From assembly GCA_009781965.1 (NCBI GenBank), contig WQUS01000022.1:1-7907 (forward strand): DNA of 7,907 nucleotides. Reading direction: 5' to 3'. The notes under the pieces were generated by a model. The model had not been told where the DNA came from. It saw only the letters and a list, made by a program, of their open reading frames with translations, and searched no databases. The DNA is from Bacillota bacterium (lineage in GTDB: Bacteria > Bacillota > Desulfotomaculia > Desulfotomaculales > Desulfallaceae). A program made the translations under genes and the position numbers. Shown in pieces: positions 1 through 6,717 of this stretch; within the stretch, counting starts at the first letter, position 1, and each line of letters opens with the position of its first letter.

Positions 1-3000
1 TCGAGCTGGCGGCGCCTGTTTCTCATATTTGGTATTTTAAAGGTATTCCCAGCCGCTTGGGATTGTTGCTGGATATGTCGCCTCGGGCGCTGGAAAAAGT
101 GTTGTATTTTGTTTCTTATATCGTCATTGATCCGATGGAGACGCCGCTGATTAAAAAGCAGCTGCTTACCGAAATTGAATACCGGGAATACCGGGATAAG
201 TACGGCAGTAATTTTAAAGCCATGATGGGCGCCGAAGCGATTAAAAAGTTGCTCCAGGAAATCAACCTGGATGAAATGAACCGTGAACTGCGTCAGGAAC
301 TGAAAGATGTTACCGGACAACGAAAAATCCGGGCTATTCGCCGTCTGGAAGTGGTGGAAGCTTTCCGCAATAGCGGCAATTTGCCGGAGTGGATGATTGT
401 GGATGTAATTCCGGTGATTCCGCCGGAGCTGCGTCCCATGGTGCAATTGGACGGCGGGCGGTTTGCCACCTCCGACTTGAACGATTTGTACCGCCGGGTG
501 ATTAACCGCAACAACCGGTTAAAGAGATTGCTGGATTTGGGCGCGCCAGATATTATCGTACGCAACGAAAAACGGATGCTTCAGGAAGCGGTAGACGCCC
601 TTAACGATAACGGCCGCCGCGGCCGTCCGGTAACGGGCCCCGGCAACCGGCCTTTAAAATCCCTCAGCGACATGCTGAAAGGGAAGCAGGGCCGTTTCCG
701 CCAGAACTTGCTGGGCAAGCGGGTGGACTACTCCGGCCGTTCCGTGATTGTGGTGGGTCCCAACTTGAGGCTGCACCAGTGCGGATTGCCCAAAGACATG
801 GCCCTGGAACTGTTTAAACCCTTTGTGATGAAAAAATTGGTCAGTGACGGTTTGGCCCATAACATCAAAAGCGCTAAGCGAATGGTGGAACGGGTAAGGC
901 CGGAGGTGTGGGATGTCCTGGAAGATGTAATCAAGGACCATCCGGTATTGCTGAACCGCGCCCCGACTTTGCACCGGCTGGGCATTCAGGCTTTTGAGCC
1001 CATTCTGGTCGAAGGGAAAGCCATTCAAATTCACCCCATGGTTTGTACCGCGTACAACGCCGACTTTGACGGCGATCAGATGGCGGTGCACCTGCCCCTT
1101 TCCGCCGAGGCTCAGGCCGAAGCCAGGTTGTTAATGTTATCTTCATATAATATATTAAATCCCAAAGACGGCCGGCCGGTGGCCATTCCTACTCAGGACA
1201 TGGTGCTGGGCTGCTATTATCTGACCGTGGAAAGAGACGGCGAGCTAGGCGAAGGCAAATTGTTTTACGGCCCGGAAGAAGCCGTTATTGCTTATGACAA
1301 CGGCGCGATCACCCTGCACGCCAAGATCAAAGTGCGTCTTGACGGCGAGATGGTTGAAACCACCGTAGGCAGGCTGATCTTTAACCAGGTCCTCCCCAAA
1401 GGCGAACCCTATTTCAACACTGTGACGGATAAAAAATCATTAAGTAAAATTGTGGATGATTCTTATCGTAAATATGGTTTTGCCGCTACCGGCGAATTGT
1501 TGGACGGCATTAAAAAACTGGGTTTTCAATATGCGACCAAGGGCGGACTCACCATCGGCAACGCCGATATTATTATTCCCGTCCAGAAAAAGGACATCCT
1601 TGCCGATGCCGACAAACAGGTGAATCAGGTTGAGAACCAGTACCGGCGGGGTTTAATTACCGATGATGAAAGGTACCGCAAGGTTATCGCCATCTGGAAT
1701 AGTGCGATTAAGCAGGTGACGGACGCTTTGGTTAATTCGCTGGACAAATTTAATCCCATTTACATGATGGCTAACTCCGGCGCCCGGGGTAATATCCAGC
1801 AGATTCGTCAGCTGGCCGGGATGCGGGGTCTGATGGCCGACCCTTCGGGCCGGATTATCGATCTGCCCATTAAGGCCAACTTCCGGGAGGGGCTGACAGT
1901 GCTGGAGTACTTTATCTCCACCCACGGCGCCCGCAAGGGCTTGGCTGATACCGCCTTGCGTACCGCCGACTCCGGTTACCTGACCAGACGCCTGGTGGAC
2001 GTGGCCCAGGACGTGATTGTCCGGGAAATTGACTGCGGCACCCAGGAGGGCATTTATGTACAGGAGATTAAAGATGGCAGCGAAGTGATTGAAAAGCTGG
2101 ATGACCGCATCATTGGCAGGCTGGCCCGGGAGGACTTAATCCATCCTGTCACCGGCGAGGTTATCGTAGCGGAAAACGAGATCATTGAACATGAGCATGC
2201 CGAAATAGTTCTGGCCGTCGGGATTCAAAAGGTCAAAATCCGCTCGGTTTTAACCTGCAACAGCCGTTACGGCGTGTGTAAGAATTGCTACGGCCGCAAC
2301 CTGGCCACGGGTCAGACGGTTGATATCGGAGAAGCGGTAGGCACCATTGCCGCCCAGTCCATTGGCGAACCGGGCACCCAATTGACGATGCGCACCTTCC
2401 ACACCGGCGGGGTGGCCGGTGACGACATTACCCAGGGTTTGCCGCGGGTAGAGGAATTATTTGAGGCCCGTAAACCCAAGGGACAGGCCATCATTGCCGA
2501 AGACGGCGGTCTGGTGGAAATCAGGGAAGTCAAAGGACGGCGGGAAATTGACGTCACCGGCGAAGATGGTACGAAAAATACTTATCTGGTGCCCTACGGG
2601 GCCCGTTTAAAGGTCCATGACAGTGACCGGGTGGAACCGGGCGACGAGCTTACCGAAGGTTCGGTGAACCCCCACGACTTACTGAAGATTAAGGGCGTCA
2701 CCAGTGTGCAGCTCTATCTTTTGCAGGAGGTGCAGCGGGTTTACCGGCTCCAGGGCGTGGATATTAATGACAAGCACATTGAAGTGATGATTCGCCAGAT
2801 GCTGCGTAAGGTGCGGGTAGAAGAGCCGGGAGATACCACCCTGCTGACCGGTTCTTTAATCGATATCTTTGAGCTGCTGGAAGAAAATAAGCGCGTGGAG
2901 GAGGAGGGCGGCGAGCCTGCCGAGGGTAAAGCTGTGCTGCTGGGGATTACCAAAGCTTCCTTAGCCACCGACTCTTTCCTGTCGGCGGCCTCCTTCCAGG

Positions 3001-3191
3001 AGACCACCCGGGTGCTCACCGAAGCGGCAATCAAAGGGAAAATGGATCCGCTGCTGGGTTTGAAGGAAAACGTGATTATCGGTAAACTGGTGCCGGCCGG
3101 CACTGGCATGAGCCGTTACCGCAATATAGAAATAGAAACGGAAGAGGATTATAGCGACGGCTACCTGCTGCCTGAGGAAGAACCGGTGTAA
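1..3191 (+). CDS. rpoC: DNA-directed RNA polymerase subunit beta' (5' partial)
   Basis: This is the largest catalytic subunit of RNA polymerase, which forms the active site and clamp with beta. The frame is open to the left edge (first full codon GAG at 3). The upstream residues ELAAPVSHIWYFKG match the family, so the TTG at 57 is internal and not a start. By comparison with Bacillus RpoC about 95 N-terminal residues are missing, including the first zinc finger. Visible landmarks are the rudder/switch region (NGRRGRPVTGPG, then LLGKRVDYSGRSVI from 711), the Mg2+-binding NADFDGDQM at 1056-1082, and the bridge helix around 1908-2010. The second zinc site has Cys codons at 2034, 2256, 2277 and 2286. 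The trigger loop (PGTQLTMRTFHTGG) starts near 2370. The trigger loop runs straight into GVAGDDITQGLPRVEELFEA, so the large enterobacterial insertion is absent. From memory of the Bacillus protein, the segment around 1350-1500 is some tens of residues shorter. The stop is TAA at 3189-3191. Identification is certain; the comparative lengths are from memory. Confidence 0.99.
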   Translation, partial: ELAAPVSHIWYFKGIPSRLGLLLDMSPRALEKVLYFVSYIVIDPMETPLIKKQLLTEIEYREYRDKYGSNFKAMMGAEAIKKLLQEINLDEMNRELRQELKDVTGQRKIRAIRRLEVVEAFRNSGNLPEWMIVDVIPVIPPELRPMVQLDGGRFATSDLNDLYRRVINRNNRLKRLLDLGAPDIIVRNEKRMLQEAVDALNDNGRRGRPVTGPGNRPLKSLSDMLKGKQGRFRQNLLGKRVDYSGRSVIVVGPNLRLHQCGLPKDMALELFKPFVMKKLVSDGLAHNIKSAKRMVERVRPEVWDVLEDVIKDHPVLLNRAPTLHRLGIQAFEPILVEGKAIQIHPMVCTAYNADFDGDQMAVHLPLSAEAQAEARLLMLSSYNILNPKDGRPVAIPTQDMVLGCYYLTVERDGELGEGKLFYGPEEAVIAYDNGAITLHAKIKVRLDGEMVETTVGRLIFNQVLPKGEPYFNTVTDKKSLSKIVDDSYRKYGFAATGELLDGIKKLGFQYATKGGLTIGNADIIIPVQKKDILADADKQVNQVENQYRRGLITDDERYRKVIAIWNSAIKQVTDALVNSLDKFNPIYMMANSGARGNIQQIRQLAGMRGLMADPSGRIIDLPIKANFREGLTVLEYFISTHGARKGLADTALRTADSGYLTRRLVDVAQDVIVREIDCGTQEGIYVQEIKDGSEVIEKLDDRIIGRLAREDLIHPVTGEVIVAENEIIEHEHAEIVLAVGIQKVKIRSVLTCNSRYGVCKNCYGRNLATGQTVDIGEAVGTIAAQSIGEPGTQLTMRTFHTGGVAGDDITQGLPRVEELFEARKPKGQAIIAEDGGLVEIREVKGRREIDVTGEDGTKNTYLVPYGARLKVHDSDRVEPGDELTEGSVNPHDLLKIKGVTSVQLYLLQEVQRVYRLQGVDINDKHIEVMIRQMLRKVRVEEPGDTTLLTGSLIDIFELLEENKRVEEEGGEPAEGKAVLLGITKASLATDSFLSAASFQETTRVLTEAAIKGKMDPLLGLKENVIIGKLVPAGTGMSRYRNIEIETEEDYSDGYLLPEEEPV

Positions 3192-3211
3192 AGCGGAGAA
3201 ACCTAAAATTG

Positions 3212-3240
3212 TTGACTTTGACAGACCATGGTGATATCAT
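3212..3240 (+). promoter_or_regulatory. Predicted sigma-A type promoter for the str gene cluster
   Basis: TTGACT (3212-3217) and TATCAT (3235-3240) are separated by exactly 17 bp, and TGa directly precedes the -10, giving an extended -10 element. The match is 10 of 12 consensus bases. Transcription would begin near 3247, leaving a leader of about 28 nt before the L7Ae-like gene. A second, perfect -35 hexamer TTGACA (3218-3223) abuts the first, but its best -10 (TATCTA at 3240-3245, 16-bp spacing) is poorer. The site lies just after the rpoC stop, where an independent promoter for the translation genes makes sense. Read-through from rpoBC remains possible because no terminator is seen. Confidence 0.72.
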
Positions 3241-3274
3241 ATCTAAGTGTGTTAATTTCGGAGGTTGATCGGCT

Positions 3275-3541
3275 ATGCCCCAGCGCCTGCAGGCTGCCAG
3301 GGAAAAGACCGTAGGCGCCAAGCAGACTATTAAAGCCCTGAAAAAAGATCAAGTGCGCGTGGTTTATGTCGCCGAAAACGCCGAAAGAAATATTATTGAA
3401 CCGATTCTCGCCGCCTGCCGGGAAAAACAAATCCCGGTGGTCCGGGTGGACTCCATGAAAACTTTGGGCAAGGCTTGCGGGATTAAGGTAGGCTGCGCGT
3501 CAGCAGCGATAATTGGCGAATCAAGTACTGACAGCACTTAA
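3275..3541 (+). CDS. rplGB: L7Ae/L30e/S12e/Gadd45-family K-turn RNA-binding protein (YbxF-like)
   Basis: This is an 88-residue basic protein resembling Bacillus YbxF (about 82 residues), a bacterial L7Ae homologue that binds kink-turn RNA; its exact cellular task is not well settled. The family signature is clear: GAKQTIKALKKDQVRVVYVAENAE near residues 14-37 (the RNA-contact region of the fold), then the hydrophobic strand IPVVRV, then SMKTLGKACGIKVGCASAAII near 60-80. The C-terminal tail GESSTDST extends slightly past the usual end and looks unconserved. The ATG at 3275 is preceded by GGAGGTTGATC (3260-3270), an excellent Shine-Dalgarno 9 nt upstream, so the start is well supported. The gene lies between rpoC and rpsL, as its homologue does in many Firmicutes, and is the first gene after the predicted promoter. 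The family call is very secure; the name follows Bacillus usage. Confidence 0.93.
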   Translation: MPQRLQAAREKTVGAKQTIKALKKDQVRVVYVAENAERNIIEPILAACREKQIPVVRVDSMKTLGKACGIKVGCASAAIIGESSTDST

Positions 3542-3599
3542 TTTGCTTTTAAAACAGTGTTAACTGGCAAAGTAACGTAAAGGAGGTGCGACAAAAGAT

Positions 3600-3974
3600 A
3601 TGCCGACAATCCACCAGCTTATCAGAAACGGCCGGGAAGCGTCCGTAAAAAAATCCACCGCTCCGGCCCTTAAAGAATCCCCGCAAAAACGGGGCGTTTG
3701 TACCAGGGTATATACTACTACGCCGAAAAAACCCAATTCAGCTTTGCGGAAAGTGGCGCGGGTCAGGCTGACCAACGGGATTGAAGTGACCTCATATATT
3801 CCCGGTATCGGGCACAACCTACAGGAACACTCAGTAGTTTTGGTGCGCGGCGGCAGGGTGAAAGACATCCCCGGCGTCAGGTATCATATTATTAGAGGCG
3901 CGCTGGACTGCGCCGGAGTGCAGAACAGAAACCGCGGCCGTTCCAAGTATGGTTCCAAAAGACCCAAAAAATAA
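3600..3974 (+). CDS. rpsL: 30S ribosomal protein S12
   Basis: S12 sits at the decoding centre of the small subunit and influences accuracy of codon recognition and translocation. The product is 124 residues, the normal length, and is conserved throughout: PALKESPQKRGVC (22-34), TTTPKKPNSALRKVARVRLTNG (39-60) and HNLQEHSVVLVRGGRVKDIPGVRYH (72-96). The lysines where streptomycin-resistance substitutions classically occur (K43, and K88 in RVKD) are both wild type. D89 is the aspartate that is methylthiolated by RimO in some bacteria; whether that happens here cannot be seen. The ATG at 3600 follows AAAGGAGGTG (3579-3588) with 11 nt spacing. The gap from the L7Ae-like gene is 58 nt with no convincing terminator, so cotranscription is likely. 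The stop is TAA at 3972-3974 and forms the base of the downstream hairpin. Confidence 0.99.
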   Translation: MPTIHQLIRNGREASVKKSTAPALKESPQKRGVCTRVYTTTPKKPNSALRKVARVRLTNGIEVTSYIPGIGHNLQEHSVVLVRGGRVKDIPGVRYHIIRGALDCAGVQNRNRGRSKYGSKRPKK

Positions 3975-3995
3975 ACAGCCCAGGACAGCTGTTTA
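3972..3995 (+). promoter_or_regulatory. Perfect 8-bp stem-loop in the rpsL-rpsG spacer
   Basis: TAAACAGC (3972-3979) and GCTGTTTA (3988-3995) are exact reverse complements around the 8-nt loop CCAGGACA. The stem includes the rpsL stop codon. No U-run follows (AATCC comes next) and the stem is A/T-rich, so it does not look like an intrinsic terminator. In E. coli the S12-S7 spacer is the target through which S7 represses the str operon; a similar role here is only a possibility. The loop bases CCAGG are complementary to CCTGG in each downstream repeat unit (4012-4016 and 4026-4030), so a pseudoknot or an alternative fold is conceivable. Confidence 0.5.
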
Positions 3996-4001
3996 ATCCA
4001 T

Positions 4002-4030
4002 AAATTTTCAACCTGGAAATTTTAACCTGG
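4002..4030 (+). repeat. Imperfect tandem duplication upstream of rpsG
   Basis: AAATTTTcAACCTGG (4002-4016) is followed immediately by AAATTTTAACCTGG (4017-4030). The two units differ by one extra C in the first. The pair fills the middle of the 74-nt rpsL-rpsG spacer and ends just before the rpsG Shine-Dalgarno. It may be a replication-slippage duplication or a doubled binding site; the sequence alone does not decide. Confidence 0.85.
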
Positions 4031-4033
4031 CGC

Positions 4034-4042
4034 AAAGGGGGG
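4034..4042 (+). promoter_or_regulatory. Unusual all-G Shine-Dalgarno of rpsG
   Basis: The run AAAGGGGGG ends 6 nt before the ATG at 4049. The other genes here use GGAGG cores; this one replaces the central A by G, which still pairs with the 16S tail through a G-U wobble. It is the only candidate ribosome-binding site in the spacer and supports the 4049 start. Confidence 0.8.
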
Positions 4043-4048
4043 AAAAGA

Positions 4049-4519
4049 ATGCCCAGAAGAGGCGCGGCGCCCAAGCAAAATGTCATGCCCGACCCGGTTT
4101 ATAACAGCAAGGTGCTGACCAAGCTGATCAACCAGATTATGAACGACGGCAAAAGAAGCGTGGCCGAGAAGGTTTGCTACAACGCTTTTGAAATTATCCG
4201 GGAAAAAACCGGTAAAGAGCCGTTGGAAGTTTTTGAACAGGCGATGAAAAACGTCATGCCGGTCTTGGAAGTCAAGGCCCGGCGCGTTGGCGGCGCTAAC
4301 TATCAGGTACCTATCGAAGTCAGGGCCGACCGCAGGCAAACGCTGGCCATCCGCTGGATTACCATGTATGCCCGGCAGCGCAGCGGCAAGAGTATGGAAG
4401 GCCGGCTGGCTGAAGAACTGATGGAAGCGGCCAATAATACCGGTTCATCGGTGAAACGGAAAGAAGATACCCATAAAATGGCTGAAGCCAACAAAGCTTT
4501 TGCTCATTACCGCTGGTAG
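4049..4519 (+). CDS. rpsG: 30S ribosomal protein S7
   Basis: S7 is a primary 16S rRNA-binding protein that nucleates assembly of the 30S head and lies near the mRNA exit channel and E site. The product is 156 residues, the usual size for Gram-positive S7. Conserved blocks include MPRRGAAPKQ at the N terminus, SKVLTKLINQIMNDGKRSVAEKVCYNAFEII (20-50), VKARRVGGANYQVPIEVRADRRQTLAIRW (75-103) and the C-terminal MAEANKAFAHYRW. The basic N-terminal arm and the ARRVGGANYQVP loop are the known rRNA-contacting elements of the family. The gene lies 74 nt after rpsL, behind a hairpin and tandem repeat, which is the position of the autoregulatory site in E. coli. Its TAG stop at 4517-4519 is followed at once by the fusA Shine-Dalgarno, suggesting translational coupling to fusA. 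Confidence 0.99.
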   Translation: MPRRGAAPKQNVMPDPVYNSKVLTKLINQIMNDGKRSVAEKVCYNAFEIIREKTGKEPLEVFEQAMKNVMPVLEVKARRVGGANYQVPIEVRADRRQTLAIRWITMYARQRSGKSMEGRLAEELMEAANNTGSSVKRKEDTHKMAEANKAFAHYRW

Positions 4520-4534
4520 TAAAGGAGGGTCTTT

Positions 4535-6607
4535 ATGGCGAGGCAATTTTTGCTGGAAAAAACACGCAATATCGGTATTATGGCTCACATCGACGCCGGA
4601 AAGACCACCACTACCGAACGGATTTTGTTTTATACAGGCAGGGTGCATAAATTGGGAGAGGTTCACGACGGTGCGGCGACGATGGATTGGATGATCCAGG
4701 AACAGGAGCGGGGCATTACGATTACCTCCGCCGCCACATCATGTCAATGGAGCGATCATGTAATTAACATTATTGACACACCAGGACACGTGGACTTTAC
4801 CGTTGAGGTGGAGCGCTCGCTCCGCGTGCTTGACGGAGCTGTCGCCGTGTTTTGTTCGGTGGGCGGTGTGGAACCGCAATCCGAAACAGTTTGGCGGCAG
4901 GCGGATAAATACAAAGTGCCCCGGATTGCTTATATTAACAAAATGGACCGTATTGGCGCCGATTTTTTCCGGGGTATGGAAATGATGGTTAAAAGGCTGG
5001 GCGCCAACCCGGTAGCGTTGCAATTACCCATCGGGGTAGAGGAAAACTTTAGCGGCGTGGTCGACTTAATCCGGCGCCGGTGTATCATGTATCTGGACGA
5101 TCTGGGCGCTACCAGCGAGGAAACCGATATCCCCGCGGATATGCTGGAGCTTGTGGCCGAGTATCGGGAAAAGCTGCTGGAAGCGGTGGCTGAGTTTGAC
5201 GAGGAGCTGCTGGTAAAATACCTGGACGGGGAGGAGCCGGACGCGGCGGAAATTAAAGCCGCCTTGCGCAAGGCTACTTTGGCGGTTAAAGTCGTTCCGG
5301 TTTTGTGCGGGTCGTCTTTCAAGAACAAAGGGGTGCAGCCCCTTTTAGACGCGATTATCGATTATCTGCCTGCGCCCTCCGATGTGCCGGCTATCCGGGG
5401 CGTCAACCCGGACAGCGGCGAGGAGGATACCAGGGCAGCCAGCGACGATAAGCCCTTTGCCGCCTTGGCCTTTAAAATTATGACCGATCCCTACGTGGGT
5501 AAGCTTACTTATTTCAGGGTTTACTCCGGGGTGCTCGGCAGCGGTTCTTATATTCTTAACTCGACTAAAAATAAACGGGAACGGATCGGTCGGATCCTGA
5601 GAATGCACGCCAACCACCGGGAAGAAGTCAAGGAAATATACGCCGGTGATATTATGGCCGCGGTGGGTTTAAAGGACACCGGCACCGGCGATACTCTGTG
5701 CGACGACAAATCCCCGATCCTGCTGGAAGCGATGGAGTTTCCGGAACCGGTTATCTCGGTGGCCATTGAACCCAATAGCAAGGCGGACCAGGACAAAATA
5801 GGCGTGGCGCTGCAAAAGCTCGGCGAAGAGGATCCCACTTTTAAAGTGCACACCGACCCGGAGACCGGGCAGACTATTATCAGAGGGATGGGCGAATTAC
5901 ATCTGGAAATTATTGTGGACCGGCTGCTGCGGGAATTCAAAGTGGAGGCTACGGTCGGCAAGCCCCAGGTGGCTTACAAGGAAACCATCCGTAAGAAAGC
6001 CAAAGCCGAAGGCAAATTCATTCGCCAGTCCGGTGGCCGCGGCCAATACGGCCATGTGGTGATCGAGCTGGAGCCGGCCGAACCGGGCGCCGGGTTTGAG
6101 TTTATCAATAAGATTGTTGGCGGCGTCGTACCCAAAGAATACATCGCTCCGGTGGAAAGCGGCATCAGTGAGGCGATGAATAACGGCGTGCTGGCCTCTT
6201 ATCCGTTGGTAGACATCAAGGCTACCCTGCTGGACGGTTCCTACCATGATGTGGATTCCTCGGAGATGGCTTTTAAAATAGCCGGCAGCATGGCGCTGCA
6301 GGAGGCGGCCAAAAAGGCTGGCGCAGTGCTGTTGGAACCGGTGATGAAAGTGGAAATAGTGGTTATGGATGAGTATATGGGCGACGTTATTGGCGACATT
6401 AACGCCCGCCGGGGCCGGATTGAGGAAATGGAGCCCCGGGGCGTCAACCAGGTGATTCACGGCTGCGTGCCTTTATCCGAAATGTTCGGCTATGCTACCG
6501 AATTGCGCTCCCGGACCCAGGGACGCGGTACTTATACCATGCAGTTTAGCCATTATGAAGAGGTGCCGCTTTCCATAGCGGAGAGTATCGCTATCAAGCG
6601 GGGATAA
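4535..6607 (+). CDS. fusA: Translation elongation factor G (EF-G)
   Basis: EF-G is the ribosomal translocase GTPase, which also acts with ribosome recycling factor to split post-termination ribosomes. The product is 690 residues, the usual length. The GTPase motifs are intact: G1 AHIDAGKT (17-24), G2 RGIT (59-62), G3 DTPGH (81-85), G4 NKMD (135-138) and G5 GSS (259-261). Domain II follows from about 290. Domain III contains GMGELHLEIIVDRL (451-464). Domain IV includes the SGGRGQYGHVV loop (499-509) and the tip sequence HDVDSSE (571-577), which enters the decoding centre. Domain V ends with LSEMFGYATELRSRTQGRGTYTM. All expected catalytic residues are present and the gene sits in the str operon, so this is the main EF-G and not a divergent paralogue. 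The ATG at 4535 follows AAAGGAGG (4521-4528), 15 nt after the rpsG stop. Confidence 0.99.
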   Translation: MARQFLLEKTRNIGIMAHIDAGKTTTTERILFYTGRVHKLGEVHDGAATMDWMIQEQERGITITSAATSCQWSDHVINIIDTPGHVDFTVEVERSLRVLDGAVAVFCSVGGVEPQSETVWRQADKYKVPRIAYINKMDRIGADFFRGMEMMVKRLGANPVALQLPIGVEENFSGVVDLIRRRCIMYLDDLGATSEETDIPADMLELVAEYREKLLEAVAEFDEELLVKYLDGEEPDAAEIKAALRKATLAVKVVPVLCGSSFKNKGVQPLLDAIIDYLPAPSDVPAIRGVNPDSGEEDTRAASDDKPFAALAFKIMTDPYVGKLTYFRVYSGVLGSGSYILNSTKNKRERIGRILRMHANHREEVKEIYAGDIMAAVGLKDTGTGDTLCDDKSPILLEAMEFPEPVISVAIEPNSKADQDKIGVALQKLGEEDPTFKVHTDPETGQTIIRGMGELHLEIIVDRLLREFKVEATVGKPQVAYKETIRKKAKAEGKFIRQSGGRGQYGHVVIELEPAEPGAGFEFINKIVGGVVPKEYIAPVESGISEAMNNGVLASYPLVDIKATLLDGSYHDVDSSEMAFKIAGSMALQEAAKKAGAVLLEPVMKVEIVVMDEYMGDVIGDINARRGRIEEMEPRGVNQVIHGCVPLSEMFGYATELRSRTQGRGTYTMQFSHYEEVPLSIAESIAIKRG

Positions 6608-6717
6608 GGGTACAGAGCAATAACAGCTGTTCAGGAAACATAGTCGGGATCATCCCAGGCGGGCGACTGTTTAACCATCAAGCTGAACGGATTTACCTAA
6701 AGGAGGAATAAAAACCT
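6608..6717 (+). promoter_or_regulatory. fusA-tuf spacer: palindrome, nested stem-loop, strong Shine-Dalgarno
   Basis: This 110-nt spacer contains a perfect 10-bp palindrome AACAGCTGTT (6622-6631). It also has a nested pairing: AGTC (6642-6645) with GACT (6665-6668) enclosing GGGA (6646-6649) with TCCC (6653-6656), with an unpaired AGGCGGGC on the 3' side. No U-run follows, so a Rho-independent terminator is not supported. No convincing -35/-10 pair was found by eye, although tuf often has extra promoters in other bacteria. The spacer ends with AAAGGAGGA (6699-6707), 10 nt before the tuf ATG. Cotranscription with fusA is the simplest reading. The pairings are seen in the sequence; any regulatory role is inference. 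Confidence 0.45.

Noticed and set aside
57..59. TTG as a possible start codon of rpoC
   Set aside because: The frame continues upstream with conserved RpoC residues and there is no Shine-Dalgarno sequence; the gene simply enters from the left edge.
654..1091. Long open frame on the minus strand inside rpoC
   Set aside because: It is fully antisense to one of the most conserved parts of rpoC, has no ribosome-binding site or recognisable domain, and is a by-product of the GC-rich codon pattern.
3528..3555. Possible promoter before rpsL: CTGACA with TAAAAC at 16 bp
   Set aside because: The -10 matches only 4 of 6 bases, the spacing is not optimal and the site overlaps the end of the upstream gene; much weaker than the 3212-3240 site.
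3555..3567. Imperfect palindrome CAGTgTTAACTGG in the spacer before rpsL
   Set aside because: Only four pairs survive the off-centre base and there is no clear link to the stronger elements in the other two spacers; likely chance.
3972..3998. Intrinsic terminator after rpsL
   Set aside because: The stem is A/T-rich and is followed by AATCC, not a U-run; termination inside the str operon is also unlikely.
5897..6460. 187-codon open frame on the minus strand inside fusA
   Set aside because: It is antisense to EF-G domains III-V. The His-rich composition is what the complement of conserved coding sequence gives, and no homology is recognised.
6671..6699. tuf promoter formed by TTAACC and TACCTA
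   Set aside because: The -10 is a poor match and the transcript would begin at or beyond the ribosome-binding site.
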